Source of the DNA: Eopsaltria australis
Lineage: Eukaryota; Chordata; Aves; Passeriformes; Petroicidae
Assembly: GCA_034509425.1 (NCBI GenBank)
Contig: JAVTVJ010000033.1
Coordinates: 2,170,001 to 2,234,000 of the forward strand
DNA length: 64,000 nt
Direction: 5' to 3'
A program made the position numbers and the translations under genes. The notes beneath the pieces were generated by a model that saw only the letters and a list, made by a program, of their open reading frames with translations, was not told the origin of the DNA and searched no databases. Below are positions 49,921 through 64,000 of the stretch, piece by piece (position 1 is the first letter of the stretch; each line of letters opens with the position of its first letter).

Positions 49921-51460
49921 TTTCCTTTCTCCATTTGATGTCACGCAACTCTCTAAAATACTAATGTCTGGAAAGAATATAGTCAGTGAATAGTTTCAAG
50001 CCAACATGATGCCTGAAGAAATTTTGAGCCAAACCATTAGTTACATTAAGGAATATGAACGCTGGAGGAAAGCTTATATGCATTTTGGGTAATAGCAATT
50101 AAAAAAAGACTGAATAGTATCACAGTCACCAAAATCACATCATTAATGTCTATGGAAAAGAACTCAGAAATTTTGTTTTAGAAAGTAGGAATAATAAAAG
50201 AAATTTTTCAATGCTATTTCAGCATGTTATCTGTTTCCTCTTAAGGCTGTCCAAGACTATTATGGATTTCATAGTCATTTCAAAACCTTAACAATTTTCA
50301 GCATAAAAAAATCCTGGTTACTATAAAAAGGCTCATCAAATAAATTTAAATAAAAATTTAAAATAATGAAACAGAAATATTGCAAAACCACAACTTCTTG
50401 TAGTAAAGCTGCAACATTTACGTGCACTGTTTTTCACACTTATCTGAAATATTCTAGTAGTCAAAAAGTCAATTATAGATTAGTGCTTCCATTGACATGC
50501 AAAACAGTATTAGAAGAATAAACTGTAGTAGATTGAAACTTGAATTAAAAAAACCCTCTAATAATTGTCCTGTATACATGAATGTATTGAAACAGGTTAA
50601 CCGCTGCAAATAAAAGCATTCATAGCTAACAATCTTTGTACCCAAAAAATGTAGAAAGCCTGGTTTTCAAACTCGTACAACTTCAGTAGGCTCCAAATTC
50701 TGGTTTCTGATACCTACATCAGTGGCTGACTGTGACAACTTCGGTCAAGTTATGCAGGTAAACCACACTATTAATAATGTTATCCAAGTGTCTATGATGG
50801 GAAGATTAGGAAATGAGAGTCTACCATGCAGCATTTGAGAAATCTTTTCAATTACCTTGGGAGAGCTGTCTACAACACTGCTAACCATGATAGTACAAGA
50901 GTCACAAATACTGTTCAATACTAACATGCCTATGGGACCTTTAAATCGGCTTTCACAAGCTGCTGATGATGACTGGCACCAGTCCCAACTGGCTTCCTAA
51001 TTAGTCAAGTGTACTAATCTTTTGACATCATAGAACTAGGAATTCTAGTTGGCTTGCAGACAGCTACATAGTCCACAGTAATTCCTTTGAGAAAGATACC
51101 TTTTTATGATTTAAATGATCTTTTTCCCCTCAATTGCAGAATAGAAGATTTAAACACTTTTTAATATCATACCTAATTAAAACTCATACAACTTTCTTTT
51201 AAATACCATCTAAAGGAGACGTAAACTTCCCAAAGTAGCCGGTGAGACTTGCCCTTGACATTTTAGTGCCAAGTCAGATATAAACCATCTAATTTCATAA
51301 TTACATCTTTAAAAATGTTAAGAATATTAAAGACCCTTCTCTTCTAGTGCACTGAGTATCATTAGCTTTACATGTACACCTATAATGCCTTATAATGATA
51401 GCAACAGATACTGCAGCTAGTAGTGACATCTGCATTTTATGTACTTATTAAAGGACAAAT

Positions 51461-51485
51461 TATATATATATATATATATATATAT
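51461..51485. repeat. (TA)n microsatellite
   Basis: Twenty-five bases of uninterrupted alternating T and A, likely length-variable between individuals. Confidence 0.97.
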
Positions 51486-54306
51486 CATAATTCCAGGAGC
51501 TGTAGTCCACTGACATGATAGAATCACAAATATCATTAGCATACGGTTTTATAAAGATTGTTGTAAGAAGATTGTTTTGGATAAAAAATGTTTCATTTTT
51601 ACAGTTCCCTTGAACCTGTCCAATATAAAATAAACCAGTGAACACTAGGACTCCGAAAGTTCACTTTACCAGGAGAAAACATAATAATATGCCTGTTTCC
51701 TTTTCCATAGAGTCAAAGCTCTATTCAGCTACTTCTCTCACAAAAGAAAATACTAATAAGTTTCAGAAAAGCAAACCAGGGATTCTTTAGCATGGTTTCT
51801 GTTGAAGTTGCTTACTCAGTCTGTACAATTAGGAGATTTAGCTACAGGAACTTTGACTATCATCTTCCAACTGCTTTATTTATGGCATTGCAAGTACGTG
51901 CAGCTTTTTGTTATACTGTAGGTAATGAAAAGGACCAGCTCCTAAAGCCAAACACTAAGTTTCATGTGAAACTAAAACTACACAACTTGGACAAATACAT
52001 ACATTAAAAAGAGACCTTACAGATTCCATAGCTGTCACAGAAGGAAAAGGGTGAAAAACCTCAAGGGCTACTCCTGAAGTTATCTGGATAGCCGAGTTTA
52101 ATTATCTTTATCTTTGACATAACTCAATGGCAGCACTCAAACCTTTATATAATTTAACAACAAACTTGGAGCGCTGAAGCTATCAGATTGGTTTTCCTTG
52201 TCTTAAGAATTAAATCCTCTCAATTCAGCAAGTACCAGAATTAATACTTTTTTACTCTTGTTTGCTAGAATACAGACTGCTTTTTTTTCTTCCTCTTCAG
52301 CTCAGGACATAATTCAAGTTAGATATACTGTACCCAGTTTTTGACTGACTAAAATGTAAGCCCTTCAGAGCCTTCTTCCAGGTTTAACTCCTTCATGTCT
52401 TGTGCATTTATGTACAAAACATTCAGAGGCCTGGCACAGTGACAGCTGAGATGTTTCCAGACTATTTGCACAGGGAAGGAAAAAAGAAAGTTACATCTTT
52501 TAACTTTACTTTAAAGACATCATGAAAAGTCCTTTATATTTGTTTGTATAAGGACTGATTTTGACTAGTACAACCTACAAAGCACTGCTTAGCTAAAAAA
52601 GGCCTCCATCTGAGTAAAATTTGACATACCATTCTCTGAACAAAATCACAAGAGGAAAGCTTTAGCCATGCGTTGTTTTGAATGACCTAGGCTCCAGGAA
52701 AGAGAATAGCAGATCACAAGAAAGGAAGATAATTTAAGATGTCAGAGCAGCAGTGAGCTCCAATGATTTGGATGTGGGTTCCATCTTTTCAGTCTTAGAA
52801 TGTAAGGCAGCCAGATTCTGTGCAGCATTCATAGTGTTGACAGGAACAATTTCTAGATCTTGCAGCCCTACATTTGATCACAGCAGAAGACTTTTTGAAG
52901 GCTTTTACATTGTAAACATAAAAATATAAAGCAACCTTAATGTTTCAGTGTAACATGTCTAGCAATGACTACCTAAACTCTGACTCTTCATTCCAGTAAA
53001 ATTCAGATACAAGTTTACAAAGAAATTGTGGGTGGATGATAAGAGCAAGTGCGTCCAGAAAATGCACAGGACATATAGACTGCAACTTGAACTTGTTCTA
53101 AGGCTTTGAACTTTTTCTGGAAAAAGCCATAGCAGCAACCAGATAATGTTCATTGACAGGTGAGTTAAGGAATACATGACTGTCAGTTTGACTTTCAATA
53201 ACAGTGCACAAACTAGAACCATGACCCAGGACACAGGGATTCCTTTGACACTGAAAAAATTTTGGAAGAACCTTGGTACAATACAGTAAGAAAAAGAAAA
53301 TTTCCAATATACAGTTACAAAGCAGAAACAGTTGCCAAGCGTACCTTGGATGGACTGGCTGAAAGGACAGCTCCTTTTATATTTAGGAGCATTAAATCCA
53401 ACTTCAGAAAAATATCACTATTTGCAGTGACTTCACATGAAGGACGCATAACAGCCCTTTCAAAAGTAAAACACATGCACATACCTCAAGTTTCAAATCA
53501 ACACTCTAGTCCAGTATCAGAAGAGTGACATTTCTTACTTAGGCCCAACACAAAGCAGAAAGCCTTTGATAGTGTTTCAGAGCCCTTGGCAAATATACTC
53601 TAAAAAGGTATGATTTCTCCTAATGACTGATGCACCTCTTCCATAAATTTAGCTGAAAAGAGTAGGTTTCATGCCATCTTGTTTGCTCTTGATAAAGTGG
53701 TCCATTGTTGAACTGTCCTAGTGTGCTTTTATGGTTTAGAAATAGATACATTTGGACTCTAAGCATATCAACAAAGACGGCCCCAAGCTCCAGAGAGCTT
53801 AAGATAAATTCAAAATAAACTCCACCCTTCATGAACTCTGAAAGACAACTGTCCCTTTCAAATCAACTGTCAAAATTAAGGTTGGTACCTACACAGAATT
53901 AAGATAGCTCATACCACAAAACCAAAAGGTAAGAGGTAGTTCTTTATCACAGAGATACAAAAATACTTCAGTGGTAAAAGGTACCAATTCCTGCATCTCA
54001 GCTGGATCACAATTTCCCATTTAAGTAATGGGACTGAGAATGAAATCATCTTAATATTGAACTTTTTAATAAAAATGTTAATAAAACATTTCTGATGTTC
54101 ATTGTGAGTCTGTAAGTCCCTCCTTTCTATGACAAGAGAAAAAAAGCCACTGTAAACTCACAGAGTTTTCCACAGAGATTATCCAGTTGTATTTATATAG
54201 GTGCAAGATCCAGTAACATGACTGTCAGGGCAAGTGTTTTTGAGAGACATCAGGGTAAATTGAACTTATAAGAGAATGAACAGAATGCCAAGCCTTTGAA
54301 GTAGTG

Positions 54307-54745
54307 TACCCCAGGACTATACTGGGGATAGCATTTATTGCATCTTCCTGCATGACCTGAATGATGGAATAAAGTGCACACTGATCAAGAAAAGCATTGC
54401 CAGCAGGTCACAACAGGGCATCCTTCCCTTCTTCTCAGCACTGGTGAGACACATCTGCAGTGCTGAGTCCAGCTCTGGGCACCCCTGTAGAAAGGAGACA
54501 CAAACATACCCAAGCAAAGTCAAGGGTCACAAAGATGCTGTGGGGATTAGAGCATGTCTCGTATGCGAGCACACAGAGAGAGCCAGGACCGTTCAGCCTG
54601 AAAAGAGAAGGCTCAGGGGATTGATCTTATCAGTTATAGGAACACCCGTAGAGAACTGTGTGGGGTATAAAGGTGACTGTGCCAGACTCATCTTAGAGAT
54701 GCCCAGAGAGGGCAGGAGGCAATGAGCACAAACTGATTACAAAAA
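54307..54745 (+). mobile_element. CR1 LINE fragment with internal deletion
   Basis: Forward CR1 ORF2 remnants: ACCCCAGGACTATACTGGGG corresponds to the start of the RT motif region, and after a deletion the sequence resumes with AGCACTGGTGAGACACATCT, GCTGAGTCCAGCTCTGGGCA and CTGAAAAGAGAAGGCTCAGG. The CR1 3' end (ATTCTATG) is missing, so both ends are lost. The copy is old and has many indels. Confidence 0.82.
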
Positions 54746-57700
54746 AGTTACCTTTACACTAAAACCACTGAATTTTGCATACACACCTACTCTCACCAAC
54801 TCAACAACACAGGATATTCAGGTAATGCGTTTTATATTGCGTTACCTGATAATATTTTCTAAAGCCAGCTTAAAGACTCAATCTTTTTATAGCCCTTTTC
54901 CTATTCACTTGGGATGTTGTGCCTTTTTAGTGGGGAAAAAAGCCTGCTAAAGTGAGAACAATGCTAAGCTTCTTTTAGTTTTATTTAACCACTTATAACT
55001 AAAACAGATCAGCCTTATGCACTCAGATTATCTAAGGCTATGATTTGAAAGGACAGCTAATAGCAAGAACTATTGATTACATATGAAGAAGTCAGTCAAC
55101 ATGTTTTACTATTAATGAGTTTCCCATTTTCTTTACACATCTCAACTCCAATGACACTGACAAGAATACAACCAATCTGCTTTCCAGACTAGCCAAAAAC
55201 TAGTATTTTCACTAGTTTTGTTTCACAGAGGGACAAAATACAAACATCTATTATTGAGATGAATCAATAACAATTTCATTTAGAAAGCAGTAAGAACAAC
55301 TATAGGAGCATTCTTAATTGAACATAGCTTCTTAAAAGAATTCATGGAGCTGAACATGATACACCTGTGGGGGTGTGTGTGAACATCTTGTCTCTTGGTT
55401 ACTCTGTGCCTCTGAAGGAGATTATTCAGCACAGTACTGTTTCCATTTAAATTTATAAACAGCCAATAAATTAGAAAATATACACAATGATTACTCATAC
55501 TGAAAGTTGTGCTACAGAGATGAGGAGCTCAAGGAAATTTTCAAGTTAAATAATTTTTCACCAGTGGAATGATAAAGTTCTGACTGGATTACATGACTGA
55601 GCTTACTATAAGGAAAACTTCTGGACAGCTTTGGGTGGGAAAGACCCTTTGGTCTTAGGTTGGGTAGGTCTAAATGAACAAGTATATCCAGGAAAATCAG
55701 ACCAACAGCCCACCTACTCCTGCATCCATTGTGCACTAGTAGCCAATAGCAAACATCTTCACAAAGGACAGGACAAATATATAATGACATTTCTAGAATG
55801 GTCTCTTGGTTCATGATTCAAAGCCTTTGAATTTAGTAGTCTTCAATAGAGAGAAGCTGCCAGAGAAATCAAGTAACTTTTGTCAGCAAGCGTCAGAGCA
55901 AGAATATTTTGGTATGCAGGAACAAGACTGTACTTCTGTACAACCACTGAGGTATTGTTGAGTGAAGATAAGTGTCACAGCAAACAGCATAGTAATAGAA
56001 GCAGCAGCAGTGTCAGTTTGAAGGAAGAGTCAGAAACATGACCTTCCCAATCAGCTAGCTTTCCAACAATTACAGTGGAGGTTCTTGGCTCCTTTACAAC
56101 CTTGGACTGAGGAGAGTAAAAATAAAGCATATCCTCCAATGTTTTGGTAAGAATATTTATTCCTCCCTTCCTCTGCAACTTGAGAGAAGAAACCTTTGAT
56201 CATACAGAAAAAAACCCAGAGAGAATAAAAACATCACTTAACAGGAGTGAGAGTTTAGAGGACTCTGATGTCCACCTCCTTACAGAGGAGATATGAGGTA
56301 CTATTTGGAGTAGGAAATACCTACTCAAATCAAAACATACTATCTGTATAAACATTAGAGTTCTTAATCCCAAAGATGTCTCCAGAGATTGTAATTGTTT
56401 TTCTTAGTAATGTCATTTTAAGTTTGCAGCATTGTTTTCACATTTGTTTAGAAATTTTACTGCTATAACATAAAAGGCAAGCCTTGTGAGAATATTCATC
56501 TACAGACATTATTTTATTGACCCTTAATTTTTTCAACAGTTCTGTTTGTTCTGATTATTTTTCTCTCTTCTAAATACAGCTGCTATTTGTTTTTCCCAGG
56601 GCTTTGTGTAAACCTCAGTTTCACAAACGCTTTTCAGCTGCTATCTCCAAAGATTCCACTTCTAAGTAAAATTTTCAGAAGGAAAATAATTGTTTCTTCT
56701 AAACAACTTGCTCTTTTGGAGCTACTACATAGTACAAACTAATAGCAGTTCCTGGATTTTGAGCCCATGGGCTGCAAATAAGTGCATGAACCTCCATGTT
56801 CCAGAAGACTTAGCAACTTTGTGTTAGAGCATGACCTGTGATTATAAGTTGTTGATTAAATTAATATACATTCAGATCAGTTCTCCTTTTTTGCACTAAA
56901 AACATCCAATTCTGTGAACAGATAAGGTTTTGTTGTATCTCATCTTTTGCCGTGGCCTCTGCAGATGTTTTACATCAGATGTATCACATTGAGTCTTTTA
57001 GGTTTTTTTTGATTAAACATACCTGTAGTTTAACATTCTCTGGAACCTTTTTCAATCATGAATGTGCCAATTATTCTTGAGGGAACATCTGGATGTTCTT
57101 GGTAATTTACCCAAATTTATACTTTACTGTCAAAAGAATACAACTGTAGCTGAAAAATAACCTCTATACTTAGGGAGGTATCAAGTGACATCTCCTTTCT
57201 GGCGGATTTGTGGCCAGTGTCTGTCACATCTCCTTCCTCACATGTATGACTTTTTTTTTTTTTGGTAAACAGACATTATGCAAAAATTAGATCTACTCTC
57301 CATGGGCTCTACTCTCATCATGGGCTTACTACCAACTGTCCACTAAGTATTAACATGAGTAAATATTGAGTAAGCAACTCTAAAAGGCCTCAGTTCTTTC
57401 TGCCATTGTAATTTAACATAAGAGGAAGAGGTTACGCTCCTCACAAGTTATGGAAAAGAGTTATTTCCCACTGGCTTCCTAATAAAAGAGATTCTTAAGA
57501 ATGAATTCAAATAACAGAAAGTGACCTCAGGAATCCTCTTGGTGAAGAGGGTCCAATTTGAGGATAAGTGGAGGCAATCAGGGAACAAGAGGAGAAAGTT
57601 ATCAGCACCAGGGAGGAACCGATTTGAGTGGAGCACTTGAAATTTCAAAAGGGGAAACTACCTGGAGAAAATAACTTACACAAAATGCTTGTTGGATATT

Positions 57701-60009
57701 AATATTATATCCTTTGCACTTCTTCATATATATCATTGCCAGATCTTTTGTCCCCTTTACAGTAAATTTAGTTGAATGAAACATATTCCTAAATTCCCAA
57801 AAGCTAGTAATATACCTACTATTGTCCAAAAATCTTTTTTTTTCCAGGATATTAGCCCAGCAGACATTTTAAAACAACAATATACCAACATATGTTGGAA
57901 ACTAATGATGTCATTTCAGTGACTTTTGCAGTCCTTCACTCACCTCAGAGGAAAGGAATACTCTTGAGAAGTATCGAATCTCTTTCTCCAGTGAGAACAA
58001 ATTAATAAAATGGAAGCCTTACGAACTTGAGCTAAGCAGGCAAAGTAGGGTCTTTGAGGGTATCTACTAATATAAATAGCTTTGGGGATTTTTAAATTTA
58101 TTTCAAAGGCAAGCATTTTATCTGTTGGAATTTGAACTTTAATTACCTAATTACATTTACTACCTTCATTTTTTAAACCATCAGTACTGGGATCCATGGT
58201 GTCCTTTTGCTTTGCAGAACACTACAGAACTAATGAAAATATTCATACACCTCAATTTAGCAGACAATAATGAAGTAGTAAATATTTGAAGCACTAAAGC
58301 CTGAAATGCTCTTAGCAAGTTTGTGAGACAGGAATGTGGCGGTTTTTTTTCCAAAATGAGATAAACAATATAAAACCTCTGCAAAAATAAATGCTGCAAA
58401 ATTGATTGCAAGTAAGGTCGTAACTGTTTAAATGAACTAAAACTTATCTAAAACCAGATCATTATGATAAAAATGAAACTGAATAACACAACTGAAAACA
58501 AGCTAATATGCTATACTGGAAATCAGATGTTCCATTTTGGCATTACTCCACTGCTTTTATGGAGAAAAGGGCAATCTTTGTAAATAACCACCGATAAAAG
58601 TGGCTTGTTACTTAAATAGTATTCAAAGTAAGACACAAAGAAGATGCCACAATGATGGAGTTCTCAATTATATTACAATAAATTTAGCTGCTATTATCTC
58701 AGATATAGAATTATTTACATTCTGATAAGATCAAAATAATTGATTGGTGTGCTTAGACTAAGAATCTGAACAGCATGAGAAAGTATGTATCTGAATGTTA
58801 ATAGTATGCAGACAAGTGGCATTTATATAAAAATCCCCTTTCACTGGCTATTTACCTTAGGAAGGATAGTGTGTGATAGCTTGATCTGGCTTCACAAAAG
58901 CAAGTAAAGCATCTCATGATGAATATAATTTTGTAGTCCAGAGAATATTTAGAGGACAGACTTTATTAACATAAATTTCAAAATGCTAAGTATCACTCAC
59001 TGCTTAGTCAAAATGTTTACTGAATTCCACTTACTTTTCAAGTTAGGATGGAGTTGAAAAGAAAATATGAAGCTGATACCTTTACTACGTAAACTGAAGA
59101 CTCGCAGCCTTCTTTATCAGTGAACTATTTGAGCTGTGACCACTAGGACATGTAGGTGTTGCTAAGATGTAAAGCAGAGATAGAGACTTTTAGCAAACTA
59201 CAGTTTAGAGGTGTGTAAATCTGACATTGGTTGCAGGTCTAAATCTCAAAAACAATTTGCAAGAGGGCAAATAAAATGATTCCATATAACAACAAAAATC
59301 TATGGTCTTATTAGCAGAGGTTAAAATTCATATTGTAAAGCCTACCTAAAATGTTCAGGTTTTTCTAAAACATGCTGTACTGCATATTCATAAAAAACTA
59401 CACATTTCAAAAACTATAAAATATTGATATATTTATATCTGAGATATTAAAAAAATTGTATTTAAAACTTTATGAAGACTTATCACAAAGTACACATATT
59501 TATCTAATTTTAGGAAATTACCATATCAACGCTGAATTTGGTGCAACAGTATGACAAAAGACGCCTGATACAGAAGTATGGATCACAGAGCATACCTGTG
59601 ATCTAGATGACTCAGTTGTTATTTGTGTATCAAAGGCACAACATAGGCTAAGAATGATTAGAGTTTGTGAGAAGGCCGATATATTACAGGACTACCTTGG
59701 AACTCGTATCTGCCATAAATGTCAGTTACTACTAATGAAATTACTGTTTTCATCCTGAAGAAATTAATTTAAATTAAAAGTTAGGAGTTACCTTTAATCC
59801 AGATTCATTTTCTTTTTGGGTTACTATGACCTTTGTAGTCTTCAATTTTTTTGTTGCAGTTCAATTAAAACTACATAAATATAATACAGTATATTTATAC
59901 AGACTATAAATACAGTCCTAACATGTTATATGCAACTTATTGACTCAAGTCACATAGTGGGTATATTTTAGTAAAATTTATATTTTGTTACATATTACTT
60001 TATGATGTA

Positions 60010-60092
60010 AGTGTCCCTGCAAATGCCAGGGGGTTTGGGGATATATTGTCCATTTCAACCCCTTAGCATTCTATTATTCTGTGATTCTATAT
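60010..60092 (+). mobile_element. CR1 LINE 3' end fragment
   Basis: About 80 bp: GTGTCCCTGCAAATGCCAGG, then TTTCAACCCCTTAGCATTCT and the end TTATTCTGTGATTCTAT. It is the CR1 3' UTR terminus in forward orientation, heavily 5'-truncated. Confidence 0.88.
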
Positions 60093-61032
60093 TAGGTTTT
60101 TGTCAACACAAAAAAAGTCAGCAAATACCCCCCCAAGTAACTAAAAACTTTTGCAGTATTATGTAGGTTACTTTTATGCAAAGAAATGAATCACAGTTTC
60201 TTCCACCTCGTGCAGCCAAAGGCGGCTAAAGGCACAATAGGCAACAAAACCTTGCTCTTCAAATAGCTTCCAAAAGCAGATGAGAGATGAAGAAACCCAA
60301 AGAAAAAGACTTCAAGAACAAAGCAGAATCTAGGGCAGGTTAAATATCTGTGTTGTAAATGAGACCAGTGGTTAACAAGACAAGCTTAGGATGATGATAC
60401 AAATCCTGTTTAAGCACTGGATAGCACCTCAGGTCTGGAATATAGGCTGAAATAGAAGCTCCAGGATCATGAAGTAGTCACTAATGTCTAATTAACAGTC
60501 ACTGAAAAAAAGTACAGCCTTAAGCACTGTGAAAAGACTGCTCTTACCTTAAGAAAAGTAACAGCAGCTAAGCAAGAGAAAATCAAAGGCATTGCTGTGG
60601 CCTGGGGAATTAACAGACCTGAAGCATTTTACATCCTCTAACCTAGAGATAGACAGGAGGATTTGAACTACCTAGAAACTAAACAGCTTTATAAAAGAAT
60701 AAGAGCCAAAACTGTGCATGGGGAAGGAAAGAGAGATGGTAGAGTAGGAAAAAATATCTATTTCCGTTCTGGCTTCCCTCGCAGGAAACCTCTCAAATTT
60801 CAGTATGTCAGCTTGTCAACTAGGACCATCATTGGCAGCCATCATCACCAACACCACAGTATCAACTCCATGGAATTTTATATTGACATTAAATTTAGGA
60901 CACAGATGTTAAGACTGAGTATGCAGAGGTAGTGATTGATTGGTACTAAGAACTAATTACAGTGATAATGACAATGCACAAGGGTAAGCCAGTAGCACAA
61001 CCAGTGCTGTTAATGACTGTCAGCCCAGTGAA

Positions 61033-61090
61033 GTGGGATTGGTTTATTTTTTGATTGGTTTTGTTTGTTTGATTTGATTTTTTATTGCTG
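61033..61090 (+). repeat. T/G-rich low-complexity tract
   Basis: A short T-rich tract of GGTTT and GATTT words inside the long DIAPH3 intron, similar in composition to 49780-49920. Confidence 0.75.
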
Positions 61091-63397
61091 TTGATGCTTC
61101 TTAGTTTTTAAAGGCAGTTTAAGAGAAACAGTTAAGAAACCATAAAGTAGCACATAGTACAGGGATACAGAGCCATTCCTAATCTTCAAATCATTTTTAG
61201 TTAAAAAGCCATATTACTCAAAAAAGAGAAGAGTTGAGATGTAGAGTACTCTATGATCTATCCACCAAGAAAAAAAAATTTAAGAATCATTTAGCATACA
61301 TGCTCTCATATTTTCTACCAAGTATGCACCTCTTTGAAACCCCAAAAATAACTTTTGGATTGGTGAAATCAATGAGTTTTATTTAAGCAATATTTGAAAT
61401 AAGGTTCCTACAAATATAACATTTGATCTAGTCATCATATAAAGAAATAATAGGCAGCAAAAATCAGTTACTCCATATTCACACTTCAGGTAAGAGTATT
61501 TTGGTATTTTGACAAAGAGAGGATCTGGTTATGAATTTTTTAGCAGATCAGGCATGAATGATTTACAGATTCTTAATGAAAAGACAGCCTTTCAATGAAC
61601 AAGTTATAGCTAGGAAAAAATAGGGGGAAAAGGAAAAAAATGTTTTTTTGATTGGCTATGTAACTCCAAAAAATCAGAGCTACATTATGCCTCCAAATAA
61701 ATACTGTAAATACAATTTTTTTAAAATTGTCAGAAATAACAATAACAATAATCATAATTAAAAAATCAAAACAAACAACCCCATTTTTAATGTATTTGTT
61801 TTTGTCTCCATGACAAACAAATCTACCGCATGTGCTTTCCTTTCCACTCCCAGAATTCAGGTTTTCTAGTAGACTTAAAAATATGTTGCAAACAGACACA
61901 AGAAACCTTACAACACATCAGTGACCAGTTTAGTCAATATCAGACTCAAGACATTTATAGCTTGAGGTGATCCTAATACCATCTTTTATTGTATGCTGTT
62001 TAGATCAGCCATTCCAAACTGAACCTTAAGTGACTCACAAGACAAGAAACATCTTTCTGTACACTTGCATGATATCAAAACCCCAAGCTACTTAAAGACA
62101 AGTAGAGGACAAATGCTTAGTTCTCTGCCACATTAGCTGGAGAAATATGTTTCACTACCAGAGGCCTACATACACATGTGCATATGACACACAAGGCTTC
62201 AACACTGGCATCAGTATTCTGGGAAGACTGAACATGACATCATGAAGAACAGGGCTTGAGAGTAGTTTTAACTTTGACTAAAAGACTATCAGTTTTCCAT
62301 CCAAAATGCTATCAGTCATACATACAATGTCTGAAAGAAATCTCTTTTGAAACATTTTCAACCATGCATAAATACAGACACTACCTTTACCCCTTCCTAG
62401 TCTTCTGCAGCCTCCCTTGTCTTCTGTGAGCTTTGAAAAGATTGTCACTGGTGGTTTTCTGATTGGGTCGAGTTGTACTTCTAAAGAATTTGAATTGCTG
62501 TGTTCATAGAGCAGCTGCCTGATTTCCCACCTTACGAGAAAGCTCTAGACTCACACCTCACAACATGGAGAATCTTATAAAAATAAATCAAAGACTTTTG
62601 GTCTGAAGCACCTCTGAAACGAAACACACCTACTCTGGCTATTAGTGAAAACTGGAAGAGACAGATAATCATTTATGCCAAAGGTGCCAACCAGGGTTTA
62701 GGTAGGGAACCGTTTAACAAGATCTGCTCAGAAAAAAAAAAGGAGTAGCTCATGGCAATTTACATAGTAAGTCATGTATCATTCTGAAGGACTGCAGAAG
62801 CTCAGTCTAGGATAAAATACAGGCATATAGAGGATCATCAGACACCTCTTTTAGTAACAGAGAACTTGCAGCATCTGCCATCTCTTTCAGTACAAAAGAC
62901 AATATAGCACCAATAATTTTTAAAATGCATGGCTGAGGGAGTTTTTGATGTGTTTCAATAGGGACCTGTTAAAATAACAATTGACATACTTAAAGAAAAT
63001 TACAAAGTAATTCAGGAAGGGCTTAGTCATATAAAAGAACAAAAATGAGTATGCAACCTTAGTTAAAGAAAATGACTTTGTGATTTGGAAAATGTCTTTT
63101 CTCAAGTAATATAAGAGGTTCTGAGCATAACTGAACTTACACTTGGTCACACAAGGTTCAATATTTTCCAATGGAAAAATAAAAAGCAGTAATTTGAGTT
63201 ATTTTATAACTCAAAACCTCAGGCGATTAAGAAAGCTCATTAAAAAACCCCAAAATTTAAAAACCTCTTTGCTGAAAACTTTAGTCAGTGAAAAAGCATT
63301 CATCTATTTTGTTTTTTTCTCATAGCAAATTCAGATAATGAAAAAATAGCAGCTTTATTTCCAGTAAAAAGCTTTGTAAAATGTGTTTTCTACATCA

Positions 63398-63538
<141 letters not shown>

Positions 63539-64000
63539 CTATGAAAAAATGTAATAGAGTTCCATTAAAATGGAAGTCTTAGCAAAAACAAAGCTGAATC
63601 TTAAAAACAAAGAAAAAAGCTTTCAAACCATATTCCCTAACTAACCTTAATTTATCAAATCAAGTAAGTATTTTACATTCCATATTTAGTACATTTTATT
63701 CAGAAGAGTAAGCAAATTCAGAATAAATCCATTAAAAGCATACTAATTTGCCTCAAATGAGGATTATAAATTCAGCAAGAAACACATCTTAAGAATACAC
63801 ATGTAAATGTAAGAAGAATCCAAAACGTCTAAACCACCTTGTTCTACAAAATTGTATGTTACCGTTTGTAGCTCTAAAACAATTTCAACACTTTCTTCTC
63901 TCATGCTGCCACACTATACCAAGCAAAACAAGGCTGCCTGGGTAACAGTGTTGCATTTTTCTTATTCTTATCCTTATCAACATGTATTAATTCACTGGGT
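63539..64000 (-). other. DIAPH3: DIAPH3 intron upstream of exon A (partial)
   Basis: Sequence upstream of exon A on the gene strand, running off the window. No coding sequence for the expected preceding FH2 part was found. It is AT-rich with no recognised repeat. Confidence 0.75.

Noticed and set aside
63830..63915. Possible further exon on the minus strand (an open stretch ending ACG|GTAACA)
   Set aside because: Its translation does not match the FH2 sequence expected before exon A, and the splice signals are weak.

Overview
This is AT-rich vertebrate nuclear DNA and almost certainly from a bird. The evidence is several CR1 LINE copies with the typical avian 3' end (ATTCTATGATTCTATG), an ERVL-type solo LTR of a kind common in birds, sparse exons with GT-AG splice sites, and no operon-like gene packing. 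No CRISPR array, tRNA, rRNA or bacterial-type gene was seen.

The only gene I can support is the 3' part of a diaphanous-related formin on the minus strand, most likely DIAPH3. Three consecutive coding exons join in frame. Exon A (63538..63403) encodes the charged helix that follows the FH2 domain. Exon B (47987..47892) encodes the diaphanous autoregulatory domain (DAD), with its MDSLLEAL core and RRKR basic patch. Exon C (47463..47404) encodes the start of the C-terminal tail; its SP..QRPVLK.CNH signature points to DIAPH3 rather than DIAPH1 or DIAPH2. The introns between them are 15,415 bp and 428 bp. Exon C ends in a splice donor in phase 1, so at least one more coding exon is expected at lower coordinates. 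I could not find it, so positions 1-47403 are either a very long terminal intron or, beyond an exon I missed, 3' flanking gene desert.

Layout: 1-47403 is non-coding and holds a CR1 tail (401-548), an antisense ERVL-type LTR fragment (3688-3960), a second CR1 3' part (12603-13042), a possible decayed gene copy (21342-21695), a CpG-rich palindrome resembling an RFX X-box (29953-29986), an exact 54-bp tandem duplication (34387-34494), a GC-rich LTR/CR1 composite (35188-37101), a solo ERVL-type LTR (44149-44704), a 43-bp tandem repeat (45282-45367), and a 123-bp copy of the intron sequence next to the DAD exon (45398-45520). From 47404 to 63538 are the three DIAPH3 exons, with three CR1 pieces in the long intron. 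From 63539 to the end is the next intron upstream.

I found no clearly new biological system. The best leads are the intron-edge duplication that stops at the DAD exon's splice donor, the RFX-like palindrome, the 54-bp exact duplication, the frameshifted protein-like stretch near 21.5 kb, and several stretches that look like conserved non-coding elements. The last are judged by eye only.
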